The translations under genes were made by a program, and so were the position numbers. DNA of 64,000 bases from JACJYC01 sp964558465 (lineage in GTDB: Bacteria > Bacteroidota > Bacteroidia > Chitinophagales > Saprospiraceae), in NCBI GenBank assembly GCA_964558465.1, contig CAZLEF010000033.1, positions 5,464 to 69,463 of the forward strand, written 5' to 3'. The notes under the pieces were generated by a model. That model saw only the letters and a program-made list of their open reading frames with translations, was not told the origin of the DNA and did no database searches. Positions 50,992 to 59,750 of this stretch are shown here, in pieces. Within the stretch, counting starts at the first letter, position 1, and each line of letters starts with the position of its first letter.

Positions 50992-53900
50992 TTAAAAAAA
51001 GAAGGCGCCGCCGAAATTGAACCATAACAAGTTCTCATCCGACTGGAACAGGCCGAACTGGATCGTCAGGATATCAAACGGGCTCGCATAAATGCCGCCG
51101 CCGTAGCTGTAATGCCATTGGTCCGGTTCCTCAATGTCCGACCAGACCCGGCCGTGGTCAAACCCCGCATATAAACCCAGGCTGAACGGGAGTGAACGGT
51201 TGGTGGAGTTCAGCAGTTTCCAGCGCAGGTCAAGGTTGTTGTAAAATGCCGTCTGACCGCTGAACCGTTCGCGCCGGAAGCCCCGGAAATTGCTGTTGGG
51301 GCCGGTGCCGCCCAGATTGGCGGCCTGGAAAAAGTCGAACCGGTTGTTGAACCGGTGTTCAAAGCCGGCCCTGCCGGCAAAAACCAGTTTTCCGTTGGGG
51401 ATCAGGCGCTGGTAGATGGTCAGGCTGCCATCGAGGTACGGAAATTGAACATCGCTTTTTTTCAGTCGTTGTTTCCAGCCGCCTTCTACATTCAACGCGA
51501 TGCCCCGGGTTGGGAAAGACGGGCTGTCCTGGTTGCGGAAGGAAATTTGAAGGTGCGCGCCGGCGTATTCAACCCCCTCGAAAATTTTCGGGTCGATATC
51601 GTCGCCGATCTGGTCGATCAACCGGCCTTCGGTCCGTTCTACCCGGATGGCTTCCAGGGTGGGCCCAATGGTCAGGAAAATCGAATTCGAATACTTTTTC
51701 ATCAAAGCGGGGTAAATCCGGATCACCCTTTGCCGCAGGCGGTAAAATTCTTCATCCAGATCGGATTCCAGGTTGCCGGTGGTATTGCCGATCCCGTAAA
51801 AATTGGAGGCGTATAAGGCGGTTTGCAGGCCGGCGCCCAGGAAAAACTCCCACGATCCGAATGCATCGATGAACTCGCCCTGGTAATCTATTTTTCCGCC
51901 CCCGGTTTCAAGGGCAAACTGGGCCGACAAGCGGTGGCTGGAAGCGAAAGGCGCCTTGTTGAAACCGTAAAAGATGAATTGTCCGATCCCGGCAAGCGCC
52001 AGGCCGTCGTCCGGGTTGCCGCTGATGGAAGGCAGCAGGATGCTGTAATTGTATTCGTGGTCGCTGCTGCGCCGGTTGTAAGTATTCAATACCGGGTTTC
52101 CGGATATTTTGTTGCGGGTGGCGGGGCCGGCCGCTATCTGGGTTTTTTCACTTTCGTGGTCGTAGATGAATGTCTTTTTGCCGGCGCCTGTCTGTGATTC
52201 ATCCCGGAATTCATCCTTGCCCAGGCCGCCAACGGCTCTTACCTTGCTGCCGCCGGGCGAGGCGCCTGAGATCCGGAACTGGTCGTCGCCGTCCAGGCCA
52301 TACAGCCGGATCTCGCGGGTTTCTCCGGGCAAAAAAAGGCGTTGATAGAAGATGTCTTTGCGCTGGTCATTCCTGGTGATGTCGAATATGCTGACCCGCG
52401 TCTGGCCGCCTTCCAGCCGCTCAATTTCGAACAATTCCCGTTTGTCCGTCCCGACAACATCCACTTTTCTGGCCAGGTTCCGGTAATGTTCTTTTGCATA
52501 ATCCAGAAGTTTTTCCCGCCGGAGCCGGATGCCTTCCGCGATCCCCGGGCCATCGATGGCGTAAATGGCCGGCGGTAATCCCTTGATCAGGGCCGAATCG
52601 ATCACGGCATCGGTAACCTGTTCCTGAATGAACCGGGCTTCAGTTTCCCAATGGCGCCATTCCAGACCGGTAAGGAAGGATTGGTCAAACTGCCTGCCGT
52701 TGAAATTGCCCCATTTTACTTTGCCCAACCCTTTGCCGAAAGGCCTGAGTTGTTTGGCAAAAGGCAGCGTCTGGCGGGCCAGACCGGTAAAAAAACCGTC
52801 GTAATTGCTAAAGGCCTGGTCGCGGTCCCTGGGTATGGGCCGGTAGAATTTGAAATCGTTTTCCTCCGTCTTGCTCCAGCGCCACTGGTCGTCGTGGCGG
52901 TCCCAGTCGCCGATGAGCATGTCAAAAAGCCGGGTGCGAACGGCCCAGATCTGGTCGACCCGGTGGTCCTGGTCCTCTTGTATCGCCTCCAGCACATCGG
53001 GCGTTCCGACCACTTTTTCCGGATTCCCGAAGTGGGCCTCATTTTCCCAAAGATCGTCATCGGGCCTTTCTTCGATCAGGTAAAGGGCGTCGCCGAACTG
53101 GTCGTTGAAAATATTGAGCCCGGGCTGTCTGGGGACGTAAACCAGTTGCGGGTTGGCATGGTAAACCCTGGCTGCTTCGGCAAGCGGGGGTACGATGGTG
53201 GCGGAAAAGGGATGGCTCGCGCTGAAATTGTCTTCCACGATATCCAAGGCAAAGGAAGAGTTGAAAGGGTAGGGAACCGTCCTCGCGGCGTCCTTGTCCA
53301 TAGAGCGCATGGCATACTGCCTGCCGGTTTTTTGGTCGACAAGCCGGAGGGAATTGGTCTGGAAACCACCTCCCTGTTCAATCGCTTCGACTCCGCCTTT
53401 GAAACGGGCAAGATCCAGCACGGGGACATCAACCGGGGTATGATACGCATCGCGGTAGTGATCGCCCCAAAAGAAGCGGCCGATGCTTTTTTTTCTGAAA
53501 TCCAGTTTGGTGGAGATCTGCTTGCTGATCGTGGCATCCGGCGGAATGGGTTTAAAGGAATCGGGAGAAGGCGCCTGGGCCGTGGGCAGGGCTTGTTTGA
53601 CCTGTTTGCGGAAAACGACGCCGTCTTCCGGCGTGATAAAAGTCGCCCAGGAGGAGCCGTCGGCATAAAAATCCAGTTGGGAAATGCCTTGATGACCATA
53701 GGTAAACCGGACGTTATTGACTGCCCGGGTAGCCGTGGTTTTTGAACCCGAACCGCTGACGATAAAGGCCTGGTTATCGGCTTCAAAATATTGAAGGCTG
53801 TGTTCGTGACCCGAGACAAAAATAAACTGTCCGTTTTTCTGGGCGGCGCCCAACAGGCTTTGTTTCAGAGCTTTGTACCTGGGATGGGCGAGGTCCTGCC

Positions 53901-54762
53901 GGCTGCCTACATTGGCCCTCAAAAAGGCGCCGATCGTGCCGATGACCGGCAGCGGGATATAAAGGTTCTTGTTCAGGGCCGAAAGCGGGAAAAGGTGGTC
54001 GTTTACGGTGTATTGGCCGCCATGGGGCCCGTTGCTGTACAAGGGGTGATGCAGGGCGACCACCACGTTCTTGTTGCGATTGCTTTTCAAAACCGATTCA
54101 AAATCAATCCGGAAGGCGGTGCGGTCTTTCACCGAACAATCGGCGTTGATCTCGGTTTCGCCTTCCCAGTCGGTGAGGTACCATTGGGAATCGAGTAAAA
54201 CGAGCACAAGGTCGTCCCGCAGTTCGATCTCATGCGGGTCGCCGCAGCCTGGCGCAGGAAACCACACTTTGTCCCGGCCGAGGTAATTTTCAATGAATTT
54301 GCGCTGCCGTTTCAGCCCGTCGACGCCGTAATTGTACCAGTCGTGGTTGCCGGGGATAAAAAAAACGCGCCCCGGGAAATCTTTTACCGCGTTCAATTGG
54401 GCTTTGAGCTTGCTTTCATCCAGGGGCCGCTCTTCCAGTTCGTTTTTGGAAGCCATGCCGTCGGGGTAGAGGTTGTCCCCCAGAAAAAGGACGGCGCTTT
54501 CTTTGGTGGCGTTTTTCAGGGTTTCCCGCAGCAGATTAATGCCGTCTGAAGGAGCGTCTTCGAGCGATCCGCCGGCGTCGCCGATGAGATAAAGCGTATA
54601 AACGGGGGTTTTATCCTGCGGCGGCTTTTGATCGGCCCAGGCTCCGGCGTTTTTACTGTATTGGGGCTTATAGGTAGCACAGGAAGAGAGGAATAAAAGG
54701 ACTGTTGTTAGCCCGATGACTGAAACAGCCGTTTGACGAAACCAGGTAATGAAATTCCGCAT
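50992..54762 (-). CDS. Metallophosphoesterase fused to an outer-membrane beta-barrel
   Basis: 1256 residues. Lipobox LLFLSSC (Cys28). Residues 55-330 are a calcineurin-like phosphoesterase with all metal motifs: GDAG (61), GDN (95-97), GNHD (138-141), HH (238-239), GHEH (318-321). The middle (about 400-830) is unassigned. The last 350 or so residues alternate aromatic and polar residues in barrel strands (RGIALNVEGGWKQRLKKSDV, GGGIYASPFDILTIQFGLFQ) and end in phenylalanine, like Omp85/BamA-type surface-antigen barrels. It would place a phosphatase at the outer membrane. A lipid anchor together with a barrel is unusual. Confidence 0.88.
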   Translation of the reverse strand: MRNFITWFRQTAVSVIGLTTVLLFLSSCATYKPQYSKNAGAWADQKPPQDKTPVYTLYLIGDAGGSLEDAPSDGINLLRETLKNATKESAVLFLGDNLYPDGMASKNELEERPLDESKLKAQLNAVKDFPGRVFFIPGNHDWYNYGVDGLKRQRKFIENYLGRDKVWFPAPGCGDPHEIELRDDLVLVLLDSQWYLTDWEGETEINADCSVKDRTAFRIDFESVLKSNRNKNVVVALHHPLYSNGPHGGQYTVNDHLFPLSALNKNLYIPLPVIGTIGAFLRANVGSRQDLAHPRYKALKQSLLGAAQKNGQFIFVSGHEHSLQYFEADNQAFIVSGSGSKTTATRAVNNVRFTYGHQGISQLDFYADGSSWATFITPEDGVVFRKQVKQALPTAQAPSPDSFKPIPPDATISKQISTKLDFRKKSIGRFFWGDHYRDAYHTPVDVPVLDLARFKGGVEAIEQGGGFQTNSLRLVDQKTGRQYAMRSMDKDAARTVPYPFNSSFALDIVEDNFSASHPFSATIVPPLAEAARVYHANPQLVYVPRQPGLNIFNDQFGDALYLIEERPDDDLWENEAHFGNPEKVVGTPDVLEAIQEDQDHRVDQIWAVRTRLFDMLIGDWDRHDDQWRWSKTEENDFKFYRPIPRDRDQAFSNYDGFFTGLARQTLPFAKQLRPFGKGLGKVKWGNFNGRQFDQSFLTGLEWRHWETEARFIQEQVTDAVIDSALIKGLPPAIYAIDGPGIAEGIRLRREKLLDYAKEHYRNLARKVDVVGTDKRELFEIERLEGGQTRVSIFDITRNDQRKDIFYQRLFLPGETREIRLYGLDGDDQFRISGASPGGSKVRAVGGLGKDEFRDESQTGAGKKTFIYDHESEKTQIAAGPATRNKISGNPVLNTYNRRSSDHEYNYSILLPSISGNPDDGLALAGIGQFIFYGFNKAPFASSHRLSAQFALETGGGKIDYQGEFIDAFGSWEFFLGAGLQTALYASNFYGIGNTTGNLESDLDEEFYRLRQRVIRIYPALMKKYSNSIFLTIGPTLEAIRVERTEGRLIDQIGDDIDPKIFEGVEYAGAHLQISFRNQDSPSFPTRGIALNVEGGWKQRLKKSDVQFPYLDGSLTIYQRLIPNGKLVFAGRAGFEHRFNNRFDFFQAANLGGTGPNSNFRGFRRERFSGQTAFYNNLDLRWKLLNSTNRSLPFSLGLYAGFDHGRVWSDIEEPDQWHYSYGGGIYASPFDILTIQFGLFQSDENLLWFNFGGAFFF

Positions 54763-54859
54763 GGGTGGTTACAGATTGAATGTGATCTGTAATAATACGT
54801 AAAAAAACAGGTATTTGGTTGAATTCTACTTGAAAAAACTCCGTTTGAAGATTCCGGGT

Positions 54860-55699
54860 TTACTTCAAATACGGCAGCACATCCACCCACTCGAAATACG
54901 GCGAGTCTTTGGCGATACGTTCCAGCAGGGGTACGTGACCTTGCCCGAAGATAACGAGCATCCGGTCGCCCGGTTGGCAGTTAATCTGGTGTAAATTGCT
55001 GAAAATACGCAGGTTGCGGTGGTTCCAATCGGCGACCAGATCCGGCCCGGCGAAATTATTGCCTTCTGCCATCGGCAGGAAAACCTGCAGATAAAGCTGG
55101 TAGCTTAAATCGAGATAGGTTCGATCGTTCATCTTGTACAACATCTGGCTGACGGTCCCTTCCTTCAGCCATTTGTCCATGATGGCGACTGCCTGAGTAC
55201 CCAGTTTTTCCAGTTCTGCCATCCGGGGCGCGTGTTTGGCCGGATTCGCCTGTACGACTGTGCCGAGGGCGTCGAAATCCAGCCCCATGCGTACGTCAAT
55301 GGGATAGATGTTTTCGTGGCCGAGCATTTTGGCCAACCGAAACCCGATTTGCTCAGACTCATTGCGGCGGAGTTCCAGGTTGCCCAGTCGGTACTGCTGG
55401 TAGCGGGCGAGCGTGACGCTGTCGCCGAAAGGTTGTTCGATACAGATTTTGGTGGGCTGGAAGGCAGCGAGTTTTTTTACGACCTCTTCGATTTCAACCT
55501 GCCGTTTGGGCGCCAGGACATCGTCCGCTTTCAGGTTGAAAGCGTCGGCGCCGGGATTGGAAAAATGGTAGGTACCCAGCAGCATGACCGGGATTTTCTC
55601 GATGACCGGCAAGTCAAACCCGTCAATTGAAGGGTCGTTCTGTCCGAAAAGAAGGGTGGAAAAGAACAGCAAAAAAATCGGAAGGATGCGGTTTTTCAT
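54860..55699 (-). CDS. Exported DUF5694 (TraB-like) protein
   Basis: 279 residues from ATG 55699, chosen because it begins the signal peptide (MKNRILPIFLLFFSTLLFGQ). MLLGTYHFSNPGADAF (about 38-53), the glutamate-bearing KICIEQPFGDSVTL (about 85-98) and the late FGQGHVPLLERI (about 252-263) recall the GumN/TraB/Tiki hydrolase fold, and the whole matches DUF5694. Activity is not established; metal-dependent proteolysis is known for Tiki relatives only. It sits upstream of the phosphoesterase-barrel gene on the same strand, with a 97-base gap. Confidence 0.82.
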   Translation of the reverse strand: MKNRILPIFLLFFSTLLFGQNDPSIDGFDLPVIEKIPVMLLGTYHFSNPGADAFNLKADDVLAPKRQVEIEEVVKKLAAFQPTKICIEQPFGDSVTLARYQQYRLGNLELRRNESEQIGFRLAKMLGHENIYPIDVRMGLDFDALGTVVQANPAKHAPRMAELEKLGTQAVAIMDKWLKEGTVSQMLYKMNDRTYLDLSYQLYLQVFLPMAEGNNFAGPDLVADWNHRNLRIFSNLHQINCQPGDRMLVIFGQGHVPLLERIAKDSPYFEWVDVLPYLK

Positions 55700-55721
55700 A
55701 AGTGGTTTATTATGAGTTGCT

Positions 55722-55820
55722 TCTGACATCATCAATCATCAATCATCAATCATCATTCATCAATCCCATTTTTTGATTGATGATTGTTGATGTTTGCCCC
55801 GTTGCCACAACGACCACCGC
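55722..55820. repeat. Dispersed hairpin element, copy 2 (reverse of 26431-26533)
   Basis: In reverse orientation: GGTCGTTGTGGCAACGGGG, then ATCAACAATCATCAATC, T/A-rich centre, and repeated GATGATTGAT ending TGATGATGTCAG. Both boundaries match copy 1, while the centre differs. ATCATCAATC pairs with GATTGATGAT inside. Confidence 0.9.
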
Positions 55821-55834
55821 GCCTCCCAGGTTCC

Positions 55835-57451
55835 TTAAAAAAAACCTGGCGCAATGCGCCATTTGGAAGCCTGTTCGTAAGCATAGCCGAGGCCCAGGAT
55901 GACCCCTTCCTGCCAGGCCCCGCCGATGAACGACAACCCGACCGGCAACTCCTGCACGCGGCCCATCGGCACGGTCAGGTTGGGGTAACCGGCCATCGCC
56001 GCCGGCGGACAAAAATAAAACCCGGTGGGATAATAATCGCCGGCCACGTGATCGGTGAGGTGCGCCGGCCCGATGCTGATGCCAACGATGGCTGAAAGCC
56101 CGTTTTCTCCCAAAAAACGATCGATAATGGCCCGCGAAGATCGTGTTTTTTTGACCAGATCGAGGTAGGCCTGGTCGGTCAAGGGGCCTTTTTTCTCGCT
56201 CATTTCGAGGATTTCCTGTTTGAAAAAGGGCATGGCCCGCTCGGCGTTTGCCTGGTTGAACGCAATGACCTCGGCCAGGGACCTGACTTTGGCATCCGCT
56301 GCCGACGCCAGGTAGCGGTTGAGGCCGTCTTTGAATTCGTATTGCATCATTTCAAATTCCGCCTCTCCCGGAGAAGAAGTTTCTTTTAAAAGGTCAATTT
56401 CAACCAGCGTTGCCCCGGCTTTCCGGAGGGTATCGAGCGCATTTTTAAAAAGGGCGACCACCGCTTCATTGCCTTCCAGGTGCGATTTTTCAACGCCGAT
56501 CCGTTTGCCGGACAGGGCGCCGGGGTCCAGAAAAGGGACATAATCCGCTGCGACCTTGCCCTCGCTGGATGCGGTGCTGCTGTCGGCAGGGTCGATTCCC
56601 GTCAGAGCCGAGAGCAGGATTGCGGTATCGCGGACCGTCCGCGTCATCGGGCCGGCTGTGTCTTGGGTGGCCGAAATCGGGATGATGCCGCTTCGGCTGA
56701 GCAGGCCGACCGTAGGTTTCAGGCCGACGACCCCGCAATAGGACGAAGGTGCGATAATCGAACCGTCCGTCTCTGTGCCGACCGCCACTGCGCAAAAATT
56801 GGCCGCCACCGCCGCACCGGAACCGGAACTCGACCCACAAGGGTTTCGGGCAAGCACGACCGGGTTTTTGGTCTGCCCGCCGCGGCTGCTCCAGCCGCTC
56901 GTCGAGTGTGTGGACCGGAAGTTGGCCCATTCGCTCAGGTTGGTTTTTCCCAAAATGACGGCCCCGGCCTCGCGCAGGCGTTTGACGATAAATGCATCAT
57001 TTGCGGCACGATGGCCTTCCAGCGCGAGGGACCCCGCTGTGGTCATCATTTGATCGCCGGTGTCGATATTGTCCTTTAGCAAAACAGGAATGCCGTGCAG
57101 CGGTCCGCGGATGCGCCCGGCCTTCCGCTCGCGGTCCATTTCATCGGCGATGGTGAGGGCGTCCGGATTGATTTCGATAACGGAGTTGACGGCCGGTCCG
57201 TTTTTATCGACCGCTTCGATGCGGGCCAGGTACAATTCGGCAATCTGCCGGGCGTTGCGCTCGCCGCGCTGCATCTGGGCCTGAAGGTCGTCGATGGTGG
57301 CCTCGTTGAGGGCAAATTCGGTTGGGCCGGCAGCCGGACCGGCAGGGTTCTCTGACCGGCCGGGAGATGGATTTTCGCAACCGGAAAGCGGCCAAACCGA
57401 GGTGACCGCGGTTGCCAGGGCAGCATTTTGTAAAAATGTCCGTCGTTCCAT
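55835..57451 (-). CDS. Tat-exported amidase-signature enzyme
   Basis: 538 residues from ATG 57451, which starts a twin-arginine signal (MERRTFLQNAALATAVTSV) followed by a lipobox-like LSGC. The amidase-signature triad is clear: lysine in VLLKDNIDT (about 123), first serine in CGSSSGSGAAVAAN (about 200), and nucleophile in GTETDGSIIAPSS (about 222). The family hydrolyses carbon-nitrogen bonds of amides. A Tat lipoprotein amidase would act in the periplasm, so it is not GatA of tRNA amidation. The AT-rich S41 peptidase gene lies 79 bases upstream on the same strand. Confidence 0.92.
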   Translation of the reverse strand: MERRTFLQNAALATAVTSVWPLSGCENPSPGRSENPAGPAAGPTEFALNEATIDDLQAQMQRGERNARQIAELYLARIEAVDKNGPAVNSVIEINPDALTIADEMDRERKAGRIRGPLHGIPVLLKDNIDTGDQMMTTAGSLALEGHRAANDAFIVKRLREAGAVILGKTNLSEWANFRSTHSTSGWSSRGGQTKNPVVLARNPCGSSSGSGAAVAANFCAVAVGTETDGSIIAPSSYCGVVGLKPTVGLLSRSGIIPISATQDTAGPMTRTVRDTAILLSALTGIDPADSSTASSEGKVAADYVPFLDPGALSGKRIGVEKSHLEGNEAVVALFKNALDTLRKAGATLVEIDLLKETSSPGEAEFEMMQYEFKDGLNRYLASAADAKVRSLAEVIAFNQANAERAMPFFKQEILEMSEKKGPLTDQAYLDLVKKTRSSRAIIDRFLGENGLSAIVGISIGPAHLTDHVAGDYYPTGFYFCPPAAMAGYPNLTVPMGRVQELPVGLSFIGGAWQEGVILGLGYAYEQASKWRIAPGFF

Positions 57452-57530
57452 GTATGAAAGTTGGTTGACAAATATAACCGTTTTTTTTGAACGCTGCGGA
57501 ACCTGCAAAGAATAACTTCCCCACGCTGCT

Positions 57531-59297
57531 TTATTTCTCAATGAGTTTAATCGTGAACAGCTTCACAGCATCAACCTTGTTTAAATAGTCATCGATGTTT
57601 TGGGTAACATAATGATCGGGTAAGATCCCGGTTTCATCCGGCAGCGATGTGGCCGTAGATTCATGGGTATTGTTCGCCACATAATATTCCAGCCTGGTGT
57701 GTGAAAGCCTGCATATCGTTTGTCCTGCCGAACAAAATTGATTTGACCCAAGTTCTTCGCCGACGATGGTTCCCAGGTTGAATACTTTTACCAGTGACAT
57801 GAAATGACCCGTTGTAGAATTGCCGTTTCCATCGATCATAAAATAACATTTTCCTTCAAAGCGTTTTTCAAAGGGAGTTATAACTTCTTCTCCATCTATT
57901 TTTCCTGTTTTCCCTTCAAATTGAGCATTAGCGTAGTAAATAAAAGGTTTATCCACCAAATACCTGAGCAAATGAATACTGGATTGCTGGGAACCCCCGC
58001 CGTTAAAACGGACGTCCACGATCAGGTTTTTAATACCCTTTTGATTGATTTCCATAAAACTGTTATCGATGAATTCTTTAAAAACATTGAGATTATTCCA
58101 TGGGTAATAGTTGAAGGACGAAATGGTCAGAATGGCCGTTTTATCATCCAACATTTCAAGACATAAATTGGCATCACACGGTTTTATGGATGGATCTTGA
58201 AACAGGTTTTTAACCGTTTCGGCTTTGTTTAATACAATAGTATCTTTTATTCCCCTGACGACAATTTTATAGGCCTCCGGAAATCTGAGCGCGTAAGGTA
58301 TCATGCCGGCAGACCACGTATTGAAAAAATGTTTTTTGGTCGTTTCTATATAGCCTTGAGATGGAATATGTTTGTAAATATCATTGATAAGTTGAGAAAC
58401 GGCAATTCCATTTATACTAAATATTTCGTCTTTTATCTTCACTCTTTCTGAATTATTTAATGGATCAACAACAAATAATTGATGGTTTACCCAACGGGTT
58501 TGCAGCGGGAATCTTAAGTCAACCGGCAACATTTCATTTTCGGGATAAAAACTTCCCATACTGGTATGCGAACAATGAACACTGGCAATTATTTCACTGC
58601 AATGCCAGGCGAATTCGCTGTAAGTTGTCTGGTCTGTGATCAGGGCTTTTTTCTCTTCAATGATCTTTCGGAATGCTTTTTTGGAAATGAATTTGAGCGC
58701 GTTAGGGTGCACTTTGATTAAGGTGTTGCCCAATTGATCCAAATCGGATTTATATTCGTGGGCTGTAAAAACCTTTGCAAACTTGTCAGCAGGTTTTTCA
58801 AGTGCTTTTTCTGGGTGTTTGATGCGCTCAATCTGGTCTTCGGCATTAAAATTTTCGGGATTAAGCGCCAATGATTTTTCGTAGTTGGCCAGGGATCGTT
58901 CCTTATCACCGTTTTTCAGGTAGGCCTCACCCAGGCTATCATAGGGATTTGAAGAATTCGGGAATTCTGCTACGATTAGCTTAAATATTTCTATGGCCTC
59001 GGCCACGTTGTTTTCCCACAGGAATGAGTAACCATACATCGTGAGTTCATCCTCGTTCTCAAAATTATAAAGATCAGGACTTTCTTTTTTTAATTTGTAG
59101 TACAGGGCAATTCTTTCCTCCACCGGCAAATGGTCAAATTCCTTAAGCTTTTGCACAATGGATAATTTTCCAGGATTGACAACGCTCCCATTTGGAGCAT
59201 CCGCGGAAGCATGGGGGGGCTTGTTAAGTCCGCAAGCGACGAACCAACAACAACTCAAAACGAGCCAACAAATTGTATTCACGTTAACCTTGAGCAT
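57531..59297 (-). CDS. S41-like peptidase lipoprotein with TPR segment
   Basis: 588 residues from ATG 59297. Lipobox CCWFVACG. Residues about 80-160 form TPR helices (GEAYLKNGDKERSLANYEKS). The C-terminal half is an S41 (tail-specific, tricorn-like) core: NLIVDVRFNGGGSQQSS, the probable nucleophile in DGNGNSTTGHFMS, and GTIVGEELGSNQF. The PDZ domain seen in many S41 proteins is not obvious. The DNA is markedly richer in A and T than its neighbours, which suggests recent acquisition. The substrate is unknown. Confidence 0.82.
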   Translation of the reverse strand: MLKVNVNTICWLVLSCCWFVACGLNKPPHASADAPNGSVVNPGKLSIVQKLKEFDHLPVEERIALYYKLKKESPDLYNFENEDELTMYGYSFLWENNVAEAIEIFKLIVAEFPNSSNPYDSLGEAYLKNGDKERSLANYEKSLALNPENFNAEDQIERIKHPEKALEKPADKFAKVFTAHEYKSDLDQLGNTLIKVHPNALKFISKKAFRKIIEEKKALITDQTTYSEFAWHCSEIIASVHCSHTSMGSFYPENEMLPVDLRFPLQTRWVNHQLFVVDPLNNSERVKIKDEIFSINGIAVSQLINDIYKHIPSQGYIETTKKHFFNTWSAGMIPYALRFPEAYKIVVRGIKDTIVLNKAETVKNLFQDPSIKPCDANLCLEMLDDKTAILTISSFNYYPWNNLNVFKEFIDNSFMEINQKGIKNLIVDVRFNGGGSQQSSIHLLRYLVDKPFIYYANAQFEGKTGKIDGEEVITPFEKRFEGKCYFMIDGNGNSTTGHFMSLVKVFNLGTIVGEELGSNQFCSAGQTICRLSHTRLEYYVANNTHESTATSLPDETGILPDHYVTQNIDDYLNKVDAVKLFTIKLIEK

Positions 59298-59394
59298 CTG
59301 TTTATTTTTGCCCAAAGGTAAACAAGCATGATTCGACCAGGTGTTAATAAGTGTAAATTAATGTAAACGGGGTGTAAAGCTTGTCAGGGTTGGG

Positions 59395-59745
59395 CTTCGT
59401 CCGGAATTTCCACTCCGGCAAAAAAGAAAACCAAAGCTGTCAAGGTTACTAATTTGGGTTTCTGCCGGACATTTCATTTTTGGCTGAAGACGATGAGACG
59501 GTGTGATTTTTCGTTTTCTATACCCGCTTCACCTGCCCATACCAATGCGGTGTAAACCGTCCACCCAGGCCACGGCGCGGCCCCCAGACCTCCAAATTTG
59601 GGCGGAAAAACCTCCATCCCGCCCATGCCTTGGGCAGGTAAACCTAAAAGGCGGACACGCAAGAGGCGTGGATCCAATGTCCGGCATCCACCACGCCACA
59701 GGCGTGGCCAGTATCCATTTCCGCAATTTTCCCCTATTTTTGTTC
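59395..59745. other. Gap before hemB with overlapping palindromes
   Basis: No gene is supported in 59316-59750. GC-rich hairpins cluster at 59610-59706: CCCGCCCATGCCTTGGGC and CCACGCC-ACA-GGCGTGG (59690-59706), the latter overlapping a second pairing of GGCGTGGAT with ATCCACCACGCC. They resemble the palindromic cores elsewhere but lack tandem arms. Confidence 0.6.
59735..59742 (+). promoter_or_regulatory. -7 element TATTTTTG before hemB
   Basis: Perfect TAnnTTTG, ending 8 bases before ATG 59751; the message would be nearly leaderless. Confidence 0.5.
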
Positions 59746-59750
59746 CCAAT

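Noticed and set aside
52651..53745. 364-codon plus-strand frame inside the phosphoesterase-barrel gene
   Set aside because: It overlaps a gene with intact metal motifs on the other strand and shows no domain of its own.
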